From NCBI RefSeq assembly GCF_900107585.1, contig NZ_FNQM01000005.1, forward strand, positions 1-64,000: a stretch of DNA of 64,000 nucleotides. Reading direction: 5' to 3'. Both the position numbers and the translations under genes were made by a program. Of this stretch, positions 58,586 through 64,000 are shown piece by piece (the first letter of the stretch is position 1; each line of letters begins with the position of its first letter). The DNA is from Rubrimonas cliftonensis (lineage in GTDB: Bacteria; Pseudomonadota; Alphaproteobacteria; Rhodobacterales; Rhodobacteraceae). The notes beneath the pieces were generated by a model that was given only the letters and a program-made list of their open reading frames with translations, was not told the DNA's origin and did no database searches.

Positions 58586-60054
58586 CAGGTCTCCTCCGGG
58601 GCGGATGCGTCGCGGGCCTGCCCCAGGGCTTTCACGGCGCGCACGACGGCGCCCATCTGCACGGTCTTGGAGCCCTTGACCATGAGCACGTCGCCGGCGT
58701 CGAGCATCCGCTTCAGCCGGTCGGCGGCGGCGCGGCTGTCGGGGAACCAGCCGCCGGCCTGCGCCTTGGGCAGCGCCGCATGCAGCGCGCGCATGCGTTC
58801 GCCCACCGTGAACACGAGATCAACCTCGCCCAGCGCAGGGTGGTCGGCGATGCCCGCGTGCAGCGCCGTCTCCTGCTCGCCCAGCTCCATCATGTCGCCG
58901 AGGCAGGCGATCCGGCGGCCGCGCGCGATGCGGCCCACCCCGTCCTCCACCGGCGCGGCGGCGAGCACCTCGAGCGCCGCGCCCACCGAGGCGGGGTTGG
59001 CGTTGTAGCTTTCGTCGATCAGCTCGATCACGCCGTCGCCGTCGGGGCCGACATGCACCCGCCAGCGCGCCCCGCGCCCCTCCGGCGCCCGCCAGGCCGC
59101 CAGCGCCAGCGCCGCGCGGGCCAGGTCTGCGCCCGCGGCCTGCGCCGCCGCCAGCGCGCCGACCGCGTTCAGCGCGAGGTGGCGGCCCGGTGCGCCGATC
59201 TTGAAGACGAGGTCAAGCCCGCCGACGCGCGCCTCCACCACCGTCGCCGGCCCGCGAAGCTGCGCGGAGACGAGCCGCGCGTCGCAGCCTTCGCCCTCGC
59301 CGAAGGAGACGATCTCCAGCCCATGCGCCCGCGCCGCGCCGGCCAGCCGGTCGAACCAGCGGTTGTCGCGGTTGAGCACCGCGACGCCGCCGGCCGCGAC
59401 GCCCTCGAAGATCTCCGCCTTCGCGTCGGCGACGCCCGCCTCGTCGGCGAAGTTGCCGATATGGGCGGCGGTGACGGTGGTGATCAGCGCCACCTCGGGC
59501 CGCGCCAGCCGCGACAGCGGCGCGATCTCGCCGGCGTGGTTCATCCCCATCTCGATCACGAGGAACCGCGCGTCGCGCGGGCTGCGCGCCAGCGTCAGCG
59601 GCACGCCCCAGTGGTTGTTGAAGCTGCCCTCCGGCGCATGGGTCGCCGCCTGCGCGCTGAGCATTGCGCGCAGCATCTCCTTCACGCCGGTCTTGCCGAC
59701 CGAGCCGGTGACGCCGATCACCCGCGCCTCCGGCGCCAGCCGCGCCCGCGCCGCAGCGGCGAGGCCGCGCAGCCCCTCCAGCGTGTCGCCGACCATCAGC
59801 AGCCGGCCCGGCGCGGCGAAGCCGTCGGGCGGATGGGAGACCAGCGCCGCCGCCGCGCCCTTCTCCAGCGCGTCGCCGACGAAGCCGTGGCCGTCGCGCG
59901 CGTCGCCCTTCAGCGCCACGAACAGCGCGCCGGGCGCAAGGCTGCGCGTGTCGATGGAGACGCTCGTCGCCGCCCAGTCGCCGTCGACGCGCCCTCCTGT
60001 CGCCGCCGCCGCCTCCGCGGCGGTCCAGAGCGCGTCGCTCCCGCCGCCGCTCAT
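58585..60054 (-). CDS. murF: UDP-MurNAc-tripeptide--D-Ala-D-Ala ligase
   Basis: Adds the D-Ala-D-Ala dipeptide made by Ddl. The 489-residue protein has [16 protein letters not shown], the ATP loop [42 protein letters not shown], and the C-terminal [16 protein letters not shown]. The start at 60054 overlaps murE by 4 nt. Confidence 0.96.
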   Translation of the reverse strand: MSGGGSDALWTAAEAAAATGGRVDGDWAATSVSIDTRSLAPGALFVALKGDARDGHGFVGDALEKGAAAALVSHPPDGFAAPGRLLMVGDTLEGLRGLAAAARARLAPEARVIGVTGSVGKTGVKEMLRAMLSAQAATHAPEGSFNNHWGVPLTLARSPRDARFLVIEMGMNHAGEIAPLSRLARPEVALITTVTAAHIGNFADEAGVADAKAEIFEGVAAGGVAVLNRDNRWFDRLAGAARAHGLEIVSFGEGEGCDARLVSAQLRGPATVVEARVGGLDLVFKIGAPGRHLALNAVGALAAAQAAGADLARAALALAAWRAPEGRGARWRVHVGPDGDGVIELIDESYNANPASVGAALEVLAAAPVEDGVGRIARGRRIACLGDMMELGEQETALHAGIADHPALGEVDLVFTVGERMRALHAALPKAQAGGWFPDSRAAADRLKRMLDAGDVLMVKGSKTVQMGAVVRAVKALGQARDASAPEET

Positions 60055-61586
60055 GGCGCGTCCTCTCCGTCAAGGTCGCTTTCGATGTCCGCGTCCAGCC
60101 CGTCGAGCGCCGCCACGGCGGCGCGCGCGGCTTCGGCGTCGTCGAAGGGCGTGACCTCGCGCCCGACGATCTGGCCGGTCTCGTGGCCCTTTCCGGCGAT
60201 CAGGAGGCGGTCGCGCGGCCCCAGCGCGTCCACCCCGCGCAGGATCGCCTCGGCCCGGTCGCCGACCTCCTCCGCCCGCCCGTCGCCCCCGCAGCCCGCC
60301 AGCACCGCGGCGCGGATGGCGGCGGGGTCTTCCGAGCGCGGGTTGTCGTCGGTGACGATGACGACATCGGCCCGCGCCGCCGCGGCGGCGCCCATCAGCG
60401 GGCGCTTGCCGGCGTCGCGGTCGCCGCCGGCGCCGAACGCCACGATCAGCCGCCCCGGCGTGTGCAGCCGCAGCGCGTCGAGCGCGGCGGCCAGCGCGTC
60501 GGGCTTGTGCGCGTAGTCGACATAGATCCTCGCGCCGTTCGCCCGCGTCGCGACATGCTCCATCCGCCCGCGCACGCCGACGAGCCGCGGCAGGGCGGCG
60601 AAGACGGCTCCGGCCTCGGACCCGGCGCCGATGGCCAGCGCCGCCGCCGCCAACGCGTTCGCGCCCTGGAAGCCGCCGATCAGCGGCAGCTCGACGCTGT
60701 GTTCGCGGCCTTCCCACGAGAAGCGCGCGGTCTGGCCCTCGGCGTGGAAGCTGGCGTCGAGCAGCCGGAGTTCGGCGCCCTCGGCGGTCCCGACGCGGAT
60801 CGCGCGCAGGCCGCGGGCCGCCGCGATCTGCGCCGCCACCGGCGCCAGCGGGCTGTCGGCGTTGATCACCGCCGCCGCCCCCGCCGGCAGCACCTCCGCG
60901 AACAGCCGCAGCTTGGCGCTCGCGTAGTCGGCCATGTCCGGGTGGTAGTCGAGATGGTCGCGCCCGAGATTGAGGAACGCGCCCGCCGCCAGCCTGACGC
61001 CGTCGAGCCGGCGCTGGGCGAGGCCGTGGCTGGAGGCCTCCATGGCGCAATGCGTCACGCCTTCGGCCGCCATCGCCGCCAGCGCCCGGTGCAGCGAAAT
61101 CGGCTCGGGCGTCGTCGCCGCGAGCGCGGCCGTCACCGCGCCCTCGACGCCGATGGTGCCGAGATTGGCCGCCCGCAGCCCCATCGCCGCCCAGAGCTGG
61201 CGCGTGAAGCTCGCCGCCGAGGTCTTGCCGGCGGTGCCGGTGACGGCGACGACCGTGCCGGGCTGCGCGCCGAAGAACCGCGCCGCCGCCAGCGCCAGCC
61301 GCCGCCGCGGATCGGCGTCCACGATGAAGGGGACCGGGAAGCCGCCGACGTCCTCGCGCGCCCGCAGCGCGCCGTCGAGGCTGCAGATCACCGCGACCGC
61401 GCCCATGCGCAGCGCGTATTGCGCGAATTCCGCGCCGTCGAGCGCGCCGCCCTTCAGCGCGGCGAAGACGAAGCCGGGCTTCGTCTCGCGGCTGTCCACG
61501 CACAGGCCCGCCACCGCCGCCGAGGGGTCGGGCGCGGGGCCGAGGATCAGGCCGTCGCAGAGGCCGAGGCTGTGGAGTGTCGCCAT
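60051..61586 (-). CDS. murE: UDP-MurNAc-dipeptide--meso-diaminopimelate ligase
   Basis: Adds the third residue of the stem peptide. The 511-residue protein has CVDSRETKPGFVFAAL, the ATP loop AVTGTAGKTSAASFTRQL, the carbamoyl-Lys region and MEASSHGLAQRR, LNLGRDHLDYH, and the motif DNPRSEDP that specifies meso-diaminopimelate rather than lysine. The start at 61586 (MATLHSLGL) has a GAGGGCC box and leaves a 7-nt gap to ftsI; an ATG six codons upstream would overlap ftsI and lacks a box. Confidence 0.95.
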   Translation of the reverse strand: MATLHSLGLCDGLILGPAPDPSAAVAGLCVDSRETKPGFVFAALKGGALDGAEFAQYALRMGAVAVICSLDGALRAREDVGGFPVPFIVDADPRRRLALAAARFFGAQPGTVVAVTGTAGKTSAASFTRQLWAAMGLRAANLGTIGVEGAVTAALAATTPEPISLHRALAAMAAEGVTHCAMEASSHGLAQRRLDGVRLAAGAFLNLGRDHLDYHPDMADYASAKLRLFAEVLPAGAAAVINADSPLAPVAAQIAAARGLRAIRVGTAEGAELRLLDASFHAEGQTARFSWEGREHSVELPLIGGFQGANALAAAALAIGAGSEAGAVFAALPRLVGVRGRMEHVATRANGARIYVDYAHKPDALAAALDALRLHTPGRLIVAFGAGGDRDAGKRPLMGAAAAARADVVIVTDDNPRSEDPAAIRAAVLAGCGGDGRAEEVGDRAEAILRGVDALGPRDRLLIAGKGHETGQIVGREVTPFDDAEAARAAVAALDGLDADIESDLDGEDAP

Positions 61587-61593
61587 CGGGCCC

Positions 61594-63438
61594 TCATCCG
61601 CCATTGGCCGCGAGCAGCGCGCCCGGCGCCGCGCCCGCGGCCGCATCTGGGAAGCGCGGCTTCAGGCCCAGCAGCGGCGCGAGCCGGCGGATCGCCTCGC
61701 CCGCGGCCGGGGCGGCGATGGCGCCGGCGGTGCGGCGCGGCTTCGGCCCCGTCGTGTCGGCGCCCTCGTCGATGGACAGCACGAGCACATAGGCGGGGTC
61801 GTCGATCGGGAACACGCCCGCGAAGGTCGCCAGCGTGCGCTCGCCGTCGTAACCCGGGCCGTTGCGGTTCAGCTTCTCCGCCGTGCCGGTCTTGCCGCCG
61901 ACCGGGTAGCCGGGCGCGTCGGCGCTGCGCCCGCTGCCGCGGGTGACGACGGCGCGCAGCACCTCGCGCATGTGCTCGGAGGCGCGGGCGGAGAGCACGC
62001 GCGCCTCCTCTCCCGGCGGCGCGGCGTCCGGGTCGAGCGTGGGGCGGACGCGGAAGCCGCCGTTGACGAGCGCGGCGTAGGCCGCGGCCAGATGCACCTG
62101 GCTGGTGGAGACGCCGTAGCCGAAGCTGACCGTGATGGTGGAGACCTCCGACCAGCGCTTCGGCAGCTTCGGCGCGCCGAGCCCGGCCTCGGGCAGCTCC
62201 AGCGTCGAGGGCTCGGTGATCCCGATGTCGCGGAGGAACGCCTGGTAGGGCGCAGCGCCCACGGCCAGCGCGACGCGCGCGGTCGCCACGTTGGAGCTCT
62301 TGGCCATCACGTCGGAAATCGCCATCTCATCGGGCATCCGGTAGTAGTCGCGGAAGCGGTGTCGGCCCCACACCAGCGGCCCCTTCGCGTCGATCATGTC
62401 GTTCATGCCGATCACGCCGCGGTCTAGCGCGAGCGCCGCGACGAACGGCTTGAACACCGAGCCGAACTCGTAGACGTCCTGCGCCGGGCGCACCCTCATG
62501 CGCGAAGCCTCGTCGGGGTCCGCCAGCGAGGGCGGGGCGTTGGGGTCGAAGTCGGGCAGCGAGACCAGCGCGGCGACCGCGCCGGTGCGCACGTCCATTA
62601 GCGTCGCGAAGACGGCGCTGGCGTTGGTCGCGGCGCGGGCGGCCTCCAGCGTCTCGGTCAGCGCCGCCTGCGCGCGCAGGTCGATGGACAGGCGCAGCGG
62701 CGCGCCCTCGCGGGCGGGGTCGCGCAGCGCGGCGTCATGCTGAAGCTCCACGCCCGCGCGGCCCAGCACCTGCGCGCCGCGCACGCCCTCCTCGCCGGCC
62801 CGCGCGCCGCCCAGGACATGCGCCGCCATCCGGCCGGCCGGATAGACCCGCACCTCCCGCGCCCCGAAGTAGAGGCCCGGCAGGCCGAGGTCGTGGAGCG
62901 TTTGGCGCTCCTCGGGCGTCACCGGGCGCTTGATCCAGGCGAAGCGCCGCCCGGCGGTCAGCCTTTCGCGCAGCGCGTCCTCGTCGAGGCCGGGCAGGGC
63001 GGCGGCGATGCGCCCGACGGCGGCGCCCGGCGCGTCCATCTCGTGCGGGTGGGCGTAGGCCGACCACGCCGGCAGGTTCATCGCCAGGGGACGGCCGGCG
63101 CGGTCGACGATCTCGGCGCGCTCGGCGTAGACCGGCCCGGCGTCGACGCTGCGCGGCTCAACAGGTTCGGCGAGCGCCAGGCTCGCCATGCGCAGCGCGA
63201 CGGTGAGAAACCCCATCGCAAAAACGCCCGCCACCAGCGCAAGGCGCCACTCGGCCTGCGCCGAGGGCGTCTCCTCCTCCCGGCGGCGCTGCGCCGCCCC
63301 GCTGAGCAGCGCCGCAAGCGGCTCAGGCGTCGTCAGCGGCAGGCGCCCGCCCGGCCTAGCGTCGGGGCGCGCTTCGGGCCCCATTTCGGGGCGATCCGCG
63401 ATCCGCGCGTCGCGGGTTCCGGGGTCGCGCAGGGTCAT
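61594..63438 (-). CDS. ftsI: Septal peptidoglycan transpeptidase FtsI (PBP3)
   Basis: Class B penicillin-binding protein that cross-links septal murein together with FtsW. The 614-residue protein has a 65-residue cytoplasmic tail, one membrane helix (LALVAGVFAMGFLTVALRMA), the non-catalytic pedestal domain (EIVDRAGRPLAMNL), and the transpeptidase domain with active-site Ser in FGSVFKPF, SSN (AKSSNVA) and KTGTA (GGKTGTAEK). The start at 63438 overlaps ftsL by 4 nt. Confidence 0.96.
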   Translation of the reverse strand: MTLRDPGTRDARIADRPEMGPEARPDARPGGRLPLTTPEPLAALLSGAAQRRREEETPSAQAEWRLALVAGVFAMGFLTVALRMASLALAEPVEPRSVDAGPVYAERAEIVDRAGRPLAMNLPAWSAYAHPHEMDAPGAAVGRIAAALPGLDEDALRERLTAGRRFAWIKRPVTPEERQTLHDLGLPGLYFGAREVRVYPAGRMAAHVLGGARAGEEGVRGAQVLGRAGVELQHDAALRDPAREGAPLRLSIDLRAQAALTETLEAARAATNASAVFATLMDVRTGAVAALVSLPDFDPNAPPSLADPDEASRMRVRPAQDVYEFGSVFKPFVAALALDRGVIGMNDMIDAKGPLVWGRHRFRDYYRMPDEMAISDVMAKSSNVATARVALAVGAAPYQAFLRDIGITEPSTLELPEAGLGAPKLPKRWSEVSTITVSFGYGVSTSQVHLAAAYAALVNGGFRVRPTLDPDAAPPGEEARVLSARASEHMREVLRAVVTRGSGRSADAPGYPVGGKTGTAEKLNRNGPGYDGERTLATFAGVFPIDDPAYVLVLSIDEGADTTGPKPRRTAGAIAAPAAGEAIRRLAPLLGLKPRFPDAAAGAAPGALLAANGG

Positions 63439-63782
63439 GGCGCGGCCTCCGGGGCCATGAAGACCGCGGGATCCGCCCGCGCCCAGAACGCCTCGGGCGG
63501 CGGCGTGGGCAGCGCGTCGAACGCCGCGAACGCGTCCGCCGAGAGCGGCGCAAGCGCCAGCTCCGTCCCGTTCGCCGCGGCGAGCCTGCGCAGGCGGTCG
63601 GGCGCGGAGAGGTGGGCGATCTCGGCGCGCAGCACCACGATGGCCTCGCGCTCGCGCCGGATCTCGCCGCGCAGGGCGGCGACGCGGTCGAGCCCCGCCT
63701 GCGCGGCGTAGTTGACCCGGTAGGCCCACACCGCGCTGGCGGCGACCATCGCGGCGGCGGCGAAATAGAGCGGCCCCCTCAT
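63435..63782 (-). CDS. ftsL: Cell division protein FtsL
   Basis: Small bitopic divisome protein acting with FtsB and FtsQ. The 115-residue protein has a short basic N-terminus, a membrane helix ([19 protein letters not shown]), a leucine-zipper-like coiled coil ([28 protein letters not shown]) and a Pro/Ala-rich tail. Identified mostly by its place between rsmH and ftsI and this topology, since FtsL sequences vary. It overlaps both neighbours. Confidence 0.88.
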   Translation of the reverse strand: MRGPLYFAAAAMVAASAVWAYRVNYAAQAGLDRVAALRGEIRREREAIVVLRAEIAHLSAPDRLRRLAAANGTELALAPLSADAFAAFDALPTPPPEAFWARADPAVFMAPEAAP

Positions 63783-64000
63783 GGCGCGCCCCGCGCCGAA
63801 CGCAGGCCCATGGCCGCGAGGTCGAGCGTCGGCGCACCCAGCATGGCGGGTTCGATCGGCCCCGCCGGCGCGCCGGTGCGCCGCGCCGCGCGCAGCTTGG
63901 CCGAGCGCGCGCGGGGGTTTCGGCGCAGCTCCTCCTCGCCCGGCCCCTCGGCGCGGCGCGTCAGCAGCTCGAAGCGCGGCGCGTCGGCTGTCGTCTCCGG
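63779..64000 (-). CDS. rsmH: 16S rRNA m4C1402 methyltransferase RsmH, C-terminal part
   Basis: The last 73 codons of RsmH (MraW), which N4-methylates C1402 of 16S rRNA; the rest lies beyond the right edge. The visible end reads [20 protein letters not shown] then [16 protein letters not shown], the standard family C-terminus, followed by an extra tail of about 30 residues ending LRSARGAP. The stop overlaps the ftsL start (ATGA). rsmH heads the dcw cluster in most bacteria, so the operon promoter should be just outside the window. Confidence 0.9.
   Translation of the reverse strand, partial: PETTADAPRFELLTRRAEGPGEEELRRNPRARSAKLRAARRTGAPAGPIEPAMLGAPTLDLAAMGLRSARGAP

Overview
The window is about 64 kb of very GC-rich, densely packed bacterial chromosome. 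It has short intergenic gaps, many 4-nt ATGA/GTGA gene overlaps and occasional GTG/TTG starts. Gene content and order (gpmI / SH3 protein / EnvC-like / ctpA / rppH, btaAB betaine-lipid genes, putA with divergent Lrp-type putR, glutathione-linked formaldehyde oxidation with a xoxF-type methanol dehydrogenase) point to an alphaproteobacterium, most likely of the order Rhodobacterales. No rRNA, tRNA, CRISPR array, insertion sequence or prophage was seen.

Layout. (1) 0-5.5 kb, C1 oxidation: N-terminal part of a PQQ methanol dehydrogenase, a quinoprotein-relay metallohydrolase, S-formylglutathione hydrolase, glutathione-dependent formaldehyde dehydrogenase, a small Cys protein and two divergent secreted proteins of unknown function. 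(2) 5.6-9 kb: typA, an HTH regulator behind a sigma-54-like promoter, and a HisN-type phosphatase. (3) 9.2-13.4 kb: putA and divergent putR. (4) 13.5-17.6 kb, lipids: btaA-btaB, an unusual alpha/beta hydrolase and a glycerophosphodiesterase-like protein. (5) 17.8-22.7 kb: gpmI, SH3 protein, degenerate EnvC, CtpA protease, RppH. (6) 22.8-26.6 kb: a membrane-free chemoreceptor signalling domain fused to a periplasmic-binding-protein fold, preceded by a coupled 35-codon leader ORF, then a formate/nitrite channel, a candidate small RNA and a small conserved protein. (7) 26.8-28.9 kb: urease accessory genes ureE-yrhK-ureF-ureG without structural genes. (8) 28.9-45.5 kb, nitrogen scavenging: LysR, a BMP-type ABC transporter with formamidase, biuret amidohydrolase, a second cysteine hydrolase and a cupin; then GntR, a peptide-type ABC transporter and allophanate hydrolase. 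(9) 45.7-64 kb: the dcw division and cell-wall cluster on the minus strand, from rsmH (cut by the window edge) to ftsZ.

How it fits together. Region 1 takes methanol to formaldehyde and, through glutathione, to formate; the FocA-type channel in region 6 could move formate or nitrite. Region 8 reads as a pathway for uptake and hydrolysis of amide nitrogen: biuret to allophanate to ammonia plus CO2, with formamide hydrolysed by the AmiF homologue. The second operon has a good sigma-54 promoter followed directly by a palindrome that also lies in front of gntR, which suggests nitrogen control plus substrate-specific repression. The urease accessory genes next door fit the same urea-type nitrogen theme.

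Most noteworthy: the chemoreceptor/binding-protein fusion with its leader ORF, the two-transporter biuret island with its shared operator, an intrinsic terminator between the two formaldehyde-oxidation genes, and a small Cys protein that resembles the N-terminus of the nearby metallohydrolase. All functional statements come from reading the sequence and family knowledge; no database search was run.
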